Both the position numbers and the translations under genes were made by a program. This document shows, piece after piece, positions 31,657 to 39,166 of a stretch of DNA of 47,763 nt. The DNA lies in NCBI GenBank assembly GCA_024404495.1, contig JAKSPT010000019.1, forward strand, positions 1 through 47,763. The letters are read 5' to 3'. A model generated the notes under the pieces. That model was not told the DNA's origin, did no database searches, and saw only the letters and a list, made by a program, of their open reading frames with translations. Position 1 is the stretch's first letter. Each line of letters starts with the position of its first letter. The DNA comes from Lachnospiraceae bacterium. Lineage in GTDB: Bacteria; Bacillota; Clostridia; Oscillospirales; CAG-272.

Positions 31657-32210
31657 TCGCCGAGCCCCTCCTTTATCAGCAGTTCGCGCAGTTCCCCGCG
31701 CATACGGTAAAGAAGCATACGGATCGCCGTCTTCGATTTCCCGGTATACCGGGCGATATCCCCGTAGTCGTCGCCGAAGAAATAGCGGCGGACGAAGGCA
31801 AAGCGGCTGATCCTGTCGCAGGCGTCGAGATATCCGTCGATCACCCTTGCCGCGGTGGCGTCGTCAAGGCTCCGCTCCACGCCGTCCGGGGAAACGAGAC
31901 ATTCCTCCAGCTCCTCGGAAAGGGGAACCGTTTCGGCGTTCCGTTTTCCCTGCTTTTTCTCCCCGATCCGGTTCAGACAGAGATTGCGGGTGACGCGGAC
32001 GAGCCACGCACAGAAATGCACCGGCTTTGTCGGCGGAATGCTGTTCCACGCCTTCACGTAGGTGTCGCTTTCGCACTCCTCGGCGTCCTCGCGGTTTTTC
32101 ACCATATTGAAGGCAAGGTTGTAAAGATGCGCGCCGTATTTGTTTTTCGTTTCGGTGATCGCGTTCTCGTCGCGCCTGAAATACGCCGCGATGATGTCAC
32201 TGTCTTCCAT
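31653..32210 (-). CDS. ECF-type RNA polymerase sigma factor, copy 2
   Basis: A 185-aa paralogue of the factor at 28766-29323. Region 2 carries YNLAFNMVKNREDAEEC and TYVKAWNSIPP; region 4 carries YGDIARYTGKSKTAIRMLLYR. Start chosen at the ATG behind AAAGGGGGA; the frame extends 12 codons further without support. It sits 60 bp after the LRR surface protein gene and overlaps the anti-sigma gene, forming a three-gene operon: surface LRR protein, sigma, LRR anti-sigma. The region-4 helices differ from copy 1 at several positions, so promoter preference may have diverged. Confidence 0.92.
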   Translation of the reverse strand: MEDSDIIAAYFRRDENAITETKNKYGAHLYNLAFNMVKNREDAEECESDTYVKAWNSIPPTKPVHFCAWLVRVTRNLCLNRIGEKKQGKRNAETVPLSEELEECLVSPDGVERSLDDATAARVIDGYLDACDRISRFAFVRRYFFGDDYGDIARYTGKSKTAIRMLLYRMRGELRELLIKEGLGE

Positions 32211-32270
32211 CCCGTTTCCCCCTTTCCCCGCAGAGCGCGGGATCATTCCGGCTGATTTTTCCGGTGCTTT

Positions 32271-34121
32271 TCAACGCTTTTTCCCCCTGACGCAAAGCAG
32301 AAAGAGGATCGCGGCGGCGACCGGAAGCGCGATCGCGACCGTGAGGAGGACGCTGTCGTTCATAGGCTTGGTATTTTGCTCTGCTTCGGCTTCCTTTGGT
32401 ATTTCGATTTCTTCCGGCGGTTCGGTTTCGATAACGGATTCGGTTTCTTCAGGAGCTTCGGTTTCCTTCGGCGGCTCGGTTTCTATCGGTTCGGTCTCTG
32501 CAACAGGTTCGGGTTCCGTAACAGGTTCGGGTTCAATAACGGGCTCGGTTTCTGTAACGGGTTCGGTTTCGATAACCGGTTCGGTTTCTGTAACGGGTTC
32601 GGTTTCTGTAACGGGTTCGGTTTCTGTAACGGGTTCGGTTTCGATAACCGGTTCGGTTTCCGCGGCGGCCGGATCGATAAGCCTGTATCGGATTCCGTTC
32701 TTTTCGGCGTAGCGGTGCGCCCCGGAGCCGGAGAAACAGACCACGGTGACCTCGCCGCACCCCTCGAAAATTTTCTTCCCGATCCCGGTCAGCGTGTCGG
32801 GAAGAAAGATTTCCTCCAGCGACCGGCATTTCAGAAACGCCGACTGTTTGATCTCGTTCACCCCGCCCCGGAAATCGACCGTTTTCAGCGATTCGCAGTT
32901 GATAAACGCGAAAATGCCGACCGAGGAAATCTTCCCCGTCGCGGTAAAGGTTTCGAGCGAGTGACAGTCGTGAAACGCCTCTTCCGCGATCGGGCAGTTC
33001 CCGGTCACGGTGACGTGCTTCAGACTTTTGGGAACGTAATCGTTGGCGCTCGTGCTGAAGATCCAGCCGAAGGCGTTATGATTTGCCCCGCCCGCCGTCT
33101 CGCCGACAAAGGGGAGCGAAATGCTTTCGAGCGAGGTGCACCACCGGAACGCCCCGGTATTGATCTTCGTCACGGAATCGGGCACGGTGACCGAGGTGAC
33201 AGACTCGGGATCCGGGAAAACGTTGGCACAGATGATCTTCACGCTGCCGTCGGTCGGGATCCCCTCCGGGTCGCAGGCGACAAGCAGTTCCTTCGTCGCC
33301 GTGCGGATCAGACAGTTATTCTTACTCTGAAAAGCACGGTTTCCTGCGTCCACCGTCAGTTCTTTCAGGGAAAGACAGCCCGAAAAGGCGTCGGTTTCCA
33401 CGTCAGTCACGGTCGCGGGCAAGGAAATCCGTTCCAGAGAAACGCAGTTCTGAAAGAAATTTCTGCCGATCTTCTTTCCCCCGGTCACGACGACCTCCTT
33501 GAGGGAGGGCGGAACGTCGGACTGGTTTCCGCAGAACAGCGTGCCCAGCCCGTCCGACGAATAGCCGGTCAGCTCTTCCCCGACCGAGGGGAGGGTCAGT
33601 TTCCGCAGTGACGTGCAGTTCTTGAAGCAGGCACCGACCCGGGTCACGCCGGAAGGAACCGTGAATTCCTCAAGCGACGTACACCCCTGAAAGGAATTGT
33701 TCATGATCTTCCGGAGGCTTTGCGGCAAAGACACTTTTTTTAAAGAAACGCAGTCCTGAAACGCCTGAATCGGGATCTCCGTGACCCCCTCCGGAATCGT
33801 GATTTCCCCCAGTGCCGGGCAGCCGAGAAAAGCCGCGTTTCCCAGCGTCGTCAGCGTGGAAGGAAGCGTGATCCCCGTCAGCTCCCCGCAGTCGTAGAAG
33901 GCCATCGAGCCGATCTCGGTGACCGGATAACCGTCGATTTCGGACGGGATCACGAGATTTCCGACCGCCTCCCCGCGTCTGACCGACCGTATCGTCGCTT
34001 TTCCGTCTTTCACGGAATAGGTAAAGACGCCGCTTTCTTCCGCCGACGCGGTCAGAGGACAGAGAAAGAGCGCGGATAACAAAAGAACGCAGAAAAGAAC
34101 CGTTCCTGCCGTTTTTTTCAT
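32271..34121 (-). CDS. Surface protein with BspA-type leucine-rich repeats and C-terminal membrane anchor
   Basis: A 616-aa protein with GGAGG before the ATG. Signal peptide (1-27, ending in TASA), then an N-terminal beta segment and ~430 residues of LRR_5 repeats (LPSTLTTLGNAAFLGCPAL type). An ~85-residue tail rich in Glu-Thr-Glu-Pro-Val follows, then a helix (~587-608) and RGKKR, which stops transfer. It should stand out from the membrane on a rigid acidic stalk and bind a polymer or host ligand. First gene of the operon with sigma copy 2 and its LRR anti-sigma. The stalk is encoded by an 18-bp tandem repeat and may vary in length between strains. Confidence 0.88.
   Translation of the reverse strand: MKKTAGTVLFCVLLLSALFLCPLTASAEESGVFTYSVKDGKATIRSVRRGEAVGNLVIPSEIDGYPVTEIGSMAFYDCGELTGITLPSTLTTLGNAAFLGCPALGEITIPEGVTEIPIQAFQDCVSLKKVSLPQSLRKIMNNSFQGCTSLEEFTVPSGVTRVGACFKNCTSLRKLTLPSVGEELTGYSSDGLGTLFCGNQSDVPPSLKEVVVTGGKKIGRNFFQNCVSLERISLPATVTDVETDAFSGCLSLKELTVDAGNRAFQSKNNCLIRTATKELLVACDPEGIPTDGSVKIICANVFPDPESVTSVTVPDSVTKINTGAFRWCTSLESISLPFVGETAGGANHNAFGWIFSTSANDYVPKSLKHVTVTGNCPIAEEAFHDCHSLETFTATGKISSVGIFAFINCESLKTVDFRGGVNEIKQSAFLKCRSLEEIFLPDTLTGIGKKIFEGCGEVTVVCFSGSGAHRYAEKNGIRYRLIDPAAAETEPVIETEPVTETEPVTETEPVTETEPVIETEPVTETEPVIEPEPVTEPEPVAETEPIETEPPKETEAPEETESVIETEPPEEIEIPKEAEAEQNTKPMNDSVLLTVAIALPVAAAILFLLCVRGKKR
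32488..32667. repeat. 18-bp tandem repeat encoding the Glu-Thr-Glu-Pro-Val stalk
   Basis: Ten consecutive 18-base units of the form GGTTCGGTTTCTGTAACG (plus strand), each coding for six residues. Four units are identical and others differ at 1-5 bases. Being a multiple of three, copy-number change would keep the frame. Confidence 0.85.
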
Positions 34122-34175
34122 AGGACACCTCCGAAGATGCTTTTTCGGAAGGGATTTTCCCCTTCACTATTCAAT

Positions 34176-34200
34176 GACAGAAAAAAACGGGAGTTGTAAC
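34176..34200 (-). promoter_or_regulatory. ECF-type promoter candidate, LRR/sigma copy 2 operon
   Basis: Minus strand GTTACAACTCC (34200-34190) and GTC (34178-34176), then ATTGAATAGTGAAGGGGAAAA. Same 22-nt spacing and similar flanks as at 29356-29380. The GTTACAAC part resembles known ECF -35 boxes (TGTAAC/TGCAAC class). Confidence 0.6.
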
Positions 34201-34251
34201 GGGTTTTTCCGCTTTTTCCGCAAAAAAGACGAAAAATGATTTCTTTTACCG

Positions 34252-34278
34252 GAAAAACCGCCCGAAGGCGGTTTTTCA
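34252..34278 (-). terminator. Terminator after the GH42-like lipoprotein gene
   Basis: GAAAAACCGCC (34252-34262), CGAA loop, GGCGGTTTTTC (34267-34277); T-run within and after the stem on the minus strand. Confidence 0.8.
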
Positions 34279-34289
34279 AAGAAACGGTG

Positions 34290-36173
34290 TTACCAGTCCT
34301 CCGCGTTCCCGAGTTTAACGGTCGCGGAAGCGCATTTCGTCAGCGACGTCTTCACGCGGGAAAGCGGGAAGGAAGCCCCTTCACCGAACACCGTGAGAAC
34401 GACCTCGCCGTTACGGACGAAACGGATGTTGTCGTAGCAGACGGTGTAGGTCCCGTCGGCCCCGCCGAGCCGCTTTTCGGGATGCGCGGCGAGCATCAGC
34501 ACCGAAAGGGTCTTGCCGTCGTTGTCGGCGGTACCGACCGTCAGACGGCGGCGGTACCATTTGCCCGCGGCGTAGGGGGAAAGGTCACCGTTCGGATGCG
34601 CCTGAACCCCTTCCCCGTCCGAGATGCCGGGATTGTCGCGCACCGTGCCGCCGCCCGCAAAATTACCGTCGACCGCGCCGATGCCCGACACCGCGTCGGA
34701 AAGATATACGTCGTATTCGAGGATATCCCCCGCCTGCACCTTGAAATTCACGGCGGGAAGCTCGGTAAAGACGAAGGCAAAGTCCTCGCTTCCCATCGCG
34801 ATATCAACGGTATAGACGAGCACCTCCCCCTCCGGCGCCGCCGTATTCCCTGCAAAGAAGGGAGGCACGGCGGTCAGATCGAGCGAGGAAACGTAGGGAA
34901 CGATCTCCTTCATCATCTTTTCGAGCCCGCCGTGGAGAGCGGTCTTTTCGGAGGAATTCTTACCGTAGATATGCGAGGCATTGGTGAAATCGATCCCCGC
35001 CATCCCGACCGAGATCAGATAGTCGCTCATCGTCACGAAGACGGCGGCACTGCCCGCGTCCCCGGCGTTTTCGGCGTAGACCGGGATCTCCCCGTACCCC
35101 TTTTCCAGCATATAGCGGCGGATCGCCGTGACCCCCGCGGTATCGGTGGAGCCGGTGAACTGGAGGGCACAGCCGTATTTCGCCGCCATATCCGCCATAA
35201 ATTCGTTGTCGGCGCCGAGGCAGACCGGATTTGCGGGATCGGCGGAGGCGATCGCGGCGTTTTTCGTCGCTTCGTTGAAACGGGTGCCCGGCATATAGAG
35301 AACGAGGGGCACGTCAAGCCCGAATTCGGCGGTCACCTTGCGGAAAACGCCGATCTGCGCCTCAATGAAATCCCGCTTGGCGCCGATATACCAATCAAGC
35401 GCGTCGGAGAAGCGCTGTCCCTTCCCCTCTCCGCGCTTCGGCGGGGTCACCTCGGCAAAGGAAGTTAAAGAGGTCCCCCACGCTTCGTTCAGCGAGGCGA
35501 TCTCCCCGTATTTTTCTGTCATTTCCGTCCGGAAGCTCTTCGCCGCCGCGTCGCCGAACCACCAGAGCGTTTCGTTTTCGCTTCTGCCCTGCGTCCACTG
35601 GGCGGGATAGATCGGTTCGCCCGCCGCGCCGAAATCGACGACAAGACCGCCGATGACGCCGAGGCTTCCGCCCGCTTTGATCGCCTTCAGCTCCTGACGG
35701 AGCGCGTTTTCGGTATAGGAAAGAAGACCGTCGTAGAAATAGCTGACCGAATTCATTCCCTTTCTGCCCTGCTCGTCATAGAAAAAGACGTCGGGATCGC
35801 CCGAAAGGTAGCCGGGGATGGTCATGACGGTCGGCGCGATCAGCTTGACCGTCAGTCCCGCCTTCTTCGCTTCCTTCAGTTGGGAAGCGAAATACGGCGT
35901 CATCGCGTAATTGTCGGCGGAATTTGCGCTGAAACCGCCGTCGATCCGGATCGCGGTAAAGCCCATACTCCGGTAATCGGCGTAGCGGGCGCGAAGCTCC
36001 GCAGCGTCCCCGGTCAGCGCCGCCGCCTCGGTGATGCAGAGAGCGAGCGGGTCGGTCGTTTTCGGTTCATCGGGTCTCATCGTTTCCTCTCCTCCGGTCG
36101 TGCCGCTCACGGGCGGCGTCGTTTCGGGTGCGGTTTCTTCCCCGGGAGGCGTTTTCCCGTCCCCGCAGGACAC
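34290..36173 (-). CDS. GH42-like TIM-barrel lipoprotein, start codon uncertain
   Basis: At least 627 aa. Coordinates use the first conventional start (GTG), but the true N-terminus is probably upstream: in frame from 36224 the DNA encodes a lipoprotein signal (R-K-R-T-I-V-I-L-L-L-L-A-V-F-I-G-C) behind AAAGGAGG, with AGG where ATG would be expected. After a Pro/Thr/Glu linker comes a TIM-barrel region with GFTAIRIDGGFSANSAD, GVIGGLVVDFGAAGEP and YGEIASLNEAWGTSLTSFAEV; the last resembles YGDVKKLNESWGTSFPSFASA in the next gene upstream, showing common ancestry and a GH42/GH-A type fold. The C-terminal ~170 residues look like a beta-sandwich carbohydrate-binding module. A surface glycosidase is likely; the catalytic pair is not certain. 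Confidence 0.75.
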   Translation of the reverse strand: MSCGDGKTPPGEETAPETTPPVSGTTGGEETMRPDEPKTTDPLALCITEAAALTGDAAELRARYADYRSMGFTAIRIDGGFSANSADNYAMTPYFASQLKEAKKAGLTVKLIAPTVMTIPGYLSGDPDVFFYDEQGRKGMNSVSYFYDGLLSYTENALRQELKAIKAGGSLGVIGGLVVDFGAAGEPIYPAQWTQGRSENETLWWFGDAAAKSFRTEMTEKYGEIASLNEAWGTSLTSFAEVTPPKRGEGKGQRFSDALDWYIGAKRDFIEAQIGVFRKVTAEFGLDVPLVLYMPGTRFNEATKNAAIASADPANPVCLGADNEFMADMAAKYGCALQFTGSTDTAGVTAIRRYMLEKGYGEIPVYAENAGDAGSAAVFVTMSDYLISVGMAGIDFTNASHIYGKNSSEKTALHGGLEKMMKEIVPYVSSLDLTAVPPFFAGNTAAPEGEVLVYTVDIAMGSEDFAFVFTELPAVNFKVQAGDILEYDVYLSDAVSGIGAVDGNFAGGGTVRDNPGISDGEGVQAHPNGDLSPYAAGKWYRRRLTVGTADNDGKTLSVLMLAAHPEKRLGGADGTYTVCYDNIRFVRNGEVVLTVFGEGASFPLSRVKTSLTKCASATVKLGNAEDW

Positions 36174-36237
36174 ACACCCGATAAAAACCGCAAGGAGAAG
36201 CAGTATGACAATCGTTCTTTTCCTACTCCTCCTTTCC

Positions 36238-36256
36238 GAACAACCGCCCGAAGGCG
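36238..36256 (-). terminator. Possible weak terminator or attenuator between the two GH42-like genes
   Basis: ACCGCC (36243-36248), CGAA, GGCGGT (36253-36258), with only short T content on the minus strand. The same CCGCC-CGAA-GGCGG core forms the terminator at 34252. Confidence 0.4.
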
Positions 36257-36275
36257 GTCTTTCAGTATCCTTCTT

Positions 36276-36313
36276 CTTAAGACCTCAGGCTTAAGGCTAA
36301 AGACTTATAACTC
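36276..36313. repeat. Heptad tract at the end of the FGE/GH42-like gene
   Basis: CTTAAGA-CCTCAGG-CTTAAGG-CTAAAGA-CTTATAA-CTC in 7-base phase. The stop codon (36305-36307) and last two codons are inside it. Confidence 0.8.
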
Positions 36314-38968
36314 ATACTCCGCGATCTCCAGATCCTTCACGTTCTTCTCGAGCTTCGTGCCGTCGGGCTTCGTGAAGGTCCTTTCGATATCGTGTCCGGA
36401 GTAGTTCATCACGAGGAGCTTTCCGTTCCGTTCGGCGGTGAACAGCCCGTCCATCACGCCGTCCGAGAGGAAGAGACCGTTTTCGGCGAAGAAGGCGTTC
36501 ATCACGTCGCAGACCTCGCGCTGCATCGCACGGAGGTTGTCGGGGGTGTTGGTCATACGGAAGTTCGACGCGGTCCCGGTGTCCTCCACCTTCGCGCCGA
36601 AGGTACCGCGCACGAGCAGGGTCTTTCCCTTCCCGAGCGTTTTGCCTCCGTCCTTGCCGAAGAGGATGTCGAGATAGTCCTCGCCGTTGTCAAGGTCGGT
36701 CAGCTCGTTCAAGTTGATGCCGACGACGAGTCCGCCCGCCTCTGCAAAGGCGCGGATCTTTTTCAGGGTCGCGGTCTTGTAATAGCCGTCCATCGGGATG
36801 ATGAGCGCGCGGAGCCCGTCGAGAATGCCGTCCGCGATCGTCTGGTCGCAGGCGTAGAGATAGTCGGTGTAGTCACGCAGGAGCGCGAAACCGCCCTGCA
36901 TCTGTCCCATTCTTCTCACGTTGAGAACGACGGGGGTGTCGGGATAGAGTACGCCGACCGCGCGGGAGACGCCGCCCTCTTTCAGATATTTCACGTTCTT
37001 TGCGAAGTTGGTCGCCCGCTCCTCGTTGCCCATGATGTTGGAGCTGTAATAATGGAGGGAACGCGCGCCGGTCGCCGCGGCGTTGTAGACGCGGCAGACG
37101 ACGCCGCGCTCGGTGACCTGCCCGGCGGGCTCAAAGCTGAAATAGCCGCCGTAGTAGGTGCAGGCGGTCGCGACCCAGTTGGTCACGGCAAAGTTCATCG
37201 TATAGTTGGAAGCCTCGTTCGTGATGCGGACGCCGCCGCCGACCTCGGCGCAGACCTTCGCCTGCTCGGCGAACTCGGAAGCGTGCCACGGCTCGGCGCT
37301 GCCGCCGGTGCAGAGGTAAAGCTCGGTATCCGGGAAATATTTCCGCGCGGATTTCATCCAGAAGCCCGCGTAATCGGTCATCGACTGACGGTACCAGTCG
37401 ATGAAGTCGATGAAGCGGCGGCGCTCCTCAATGTTCTTCGCCACGAAAACGCCGGGGTTCGTGCATTCGTCGATGCGGAAGTTCTCGGGACCGGATTCGA
37501 TCGGGGGATAGTCCGCCGACGCGAACGACGGGAAGGAGGTGCCCCACGATTCGTTCAGCTTCTTCACGTCGCCGTATTTGGCTTCCATCGCCTTGCGGAA
37601 ATCCGCGCGGGCGAAGCGGTCGCCGCACCAATAGCCGGCGTGGGCGTGATACAGACCCGGAATGTTGGTCGGCCAGTTGCCGTGCCATACCGACACGATC
37701 GCCTCGCCGAAGTCGCCCGAAATGCCGAAGAGCAGACCTTCAAAGACCGAATGATCCGAGAAATGCTCGGAGAAAGCCTTCAGGAAGCGGTCAACGTAGT
37801 TGCAGAAATTCTTGTCCCAGAAGGTCTGGATCTTGCTTTCGAGATTGTGTTCGAGGCAGACGAGACCTTCAAAGTCACGGGAGGCGCGGTACCAGTCGGG
37901 GAGAGAATACGCGGGACCGGCGATGATGAAGGGGAGCCACTTCAGCCCCGCCGCCTTGATCTTTTCGACCTCGCGGTCCCAATGCGAGAAGTCCCACTGC
38001 CCCTCGCCCTTGTTCTCACAGGATTCCCAGGTGACGTACTGCTCGACCGAGGTGACACCCATATTTTTGAAGCGGCGCAGCTCGACGGGATTCGCCCCGC
38101 CGATACCGATGCAGAGCTCCTGCCCGTCCGGGATCTTCACCGACATCCGGTCAAGCTGTTCGTCCCAACCCTTTGCGGAGGTCTTGAACTGAAGCTTGTC
38201 CTTTTCCTCGTGGACGACGCCTTCGGTATCCGATACGCACCGGAAGCCGACCGAAGCGTTCGCCCCGCCGCCGAGGATCTGCCGTCTGCGGGCGATGCGG
38301 AGGTCGTTTGCCGGGGAATGGTAGCATCCGCCGCGGCAGACGCGGGAACCGCCCCATCCGTCCTTGAAGGCTTCGAGGTTATGAACGGTATCGGTATAGG
38401 GGAAGAACCAATCCTCCACCCACTCGAAGACGTTGCCCGCCATATCGTAAAGACCGTAGCCGTTCGGCTCGTAGATGCCGACCGGGGAGGTATAGCGGTA
38501 GCCGTCGTTCTGTGAACTGTCTCTCCAATCGAATTCGGAATTCTTATCGGCAAAATTGCATTTCTTCCCGTTCGGCGCGTCCTCGCCCCACGGATAGGTG
38601 GGCGCTTCGAGTCCGCCCGCGGCGGCGTATTCCCATTCTGCCTCGGTCGGCAGACGCTTGCCCGCCCAATGCGCGTAAGCGTTCGCCTCGCCCCAACTGA
38701 TATTGATGACCGGATGATCGGGAAAATCGAGGAAGGAATTCGGCATTCCCTCCCAACGCGGGGAACCGGGATAGCCTCTGCCCACCGCGTCGCAGTAGGC
38801 GCGGAACTCGCGGTTGGTGACCGGGGTCTCGTCCATCCAGAAATCGCCGACCTTCACCTCGTGAAGCGGCTTTTCCTCGGCGTAGCCCTTTTCGGAGCCC
38901 ATGATCCTCGTCCCGCCCGGGATAAAGACCATCTTTTTTCCGCCTTTCGCGGTTTTGATGTCACTCAC
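36305..38968 (-). CDS. Fusion of a formylglycine-generating-enzyme-like domain and a GH42-like hydrolase
   Basis: An 887-aa protein from the GTG behind AAAGGAG; 19 further open codons upstream lack a site. Residues ~12-250 are a SUMF1/FGE-sulfatase domain: IPGGTRIMGSE, PVTNREFRAYCDAVG, INISWGEANAYAHWAGKRLPTEAEWEYAA, YGLYDMAGNVFEWVEDW, VCRGGCYHSP and VGFRCV. The rest is a GH42-like TIM barrel (TWESCENKGEGQWDF, GISGDFGEA, LNESWGTSFPSFASADYPP) with a glutamine-amidotransferase-like trimerisation region and a small beta domain. The joining of these two modules in one chain is unusual. No signal peptide is seen. FGE-like folds can oxidise Cys, but many relatives bind ligands; the active-site Cys pattern here is not canonical. 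Its C-terminus EYEL is encoded by the heptad tract. Confidence 0.82.
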   Translation of the reverse strand: MSDIKTAKGGKKMVFIPGGTRIMGSEKGYAEEKPLHEVKVGDFWMDETPVTNREFRAYCDAVGRGYPGSPRWEGMPNSFLDFPDHPVINISWGEANAYAHWAGKRLPTEAEWEYAAAGGLEAPTYPWGEDAPNGKKCNFADKNSEFDWRDSSQNDGYRYTSPVGIYEPNGYGLYDMAGNVFEWVEDWFFPYTDTVHNLEAFKDGWGGSRVCRGGCYHSPANDLRIARRRQILGGGANASVGFRCVSDTEGVVHEEKDKLQFKTSAKGWDEQLDRMSVKIPDGQELCIGIGGANPVELRRFKNMGVTSVEQYVTWESCENKGEGQWDFSHWDREVEKIKAAGLKWLPFIIAGPAYSLPDWYRASRDFEGLVCLEHNLESKIQTFWDKNFCNYVDRFLKAFSEHFSDHSVFEGLLFGISGDFGEAIVSVWHGNWPTNIPGLYHAHAGYWCGDRFARADFRKAMEAKYGDVKKLNESWGTSFPSFASADYPPIESGPENFRIDECTNPGVFVAKNIEERRRFIDFIDWYRQSMTDYAGFWMKSARKYFPDTELYLCTGGSAEPWHASEFAEQAKVCAEVGGGVRITNEASNYTMNFAVTNWVATACTYYGGYFSFEPAGQVTERGVVCRVYNAAATGARSLHYYSSNIMGNEERATNFAKNVKYLKEGGVSRAVGVLYPDTPVVLNVRRMGQMQGGFALLRDYTDYLYACDQTIADGILDGLRALIIPMDGYYKTATLKKIRAFAEAGGLVVGINLNELTDLDNGEDYLDILFGKDGGKTLGKGKTLLVRGTFGAKVEDTGTASNFRMTNTPDNLRAMQREVCDVMNAFFAENGLFLSDGVMDGLFTAERNGKLLVMNYSGHDIERTFTKPDGTKLEKNVKDLEIAEYEL

Positions 38969-39103
38969 TCTTTTCTCTCCTTTTCGGAAGGACCGGCAGT
39001 TTTGCCGGCGAACTGACCGGATCACGTCCGGTTCAACCGTATGATACCATATTATTTTCCTCCTGAACAGTAGGCAGGACGGATTTTGGAGGAAGTGACG
39101 AAA

Positions 39104-39145
39104 AAGACGTCGGTCTGCACAAAGCGGCAGACCGGCGTCTGTATC
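39104..39145 (-). terminator. Terminator after the triple-domain wall protein gene
   Basis: AGACG-T-CGGTCTGC (39105-39118) pairs with GCAGACCGGCGTCT (39127-39140, one G-T pair); on the minus strand it is followed by TTTTTCGTC. Confidence 0.8.
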
Positions 39146-39166
39146 GTTTTACCAACGGAAAATCGT

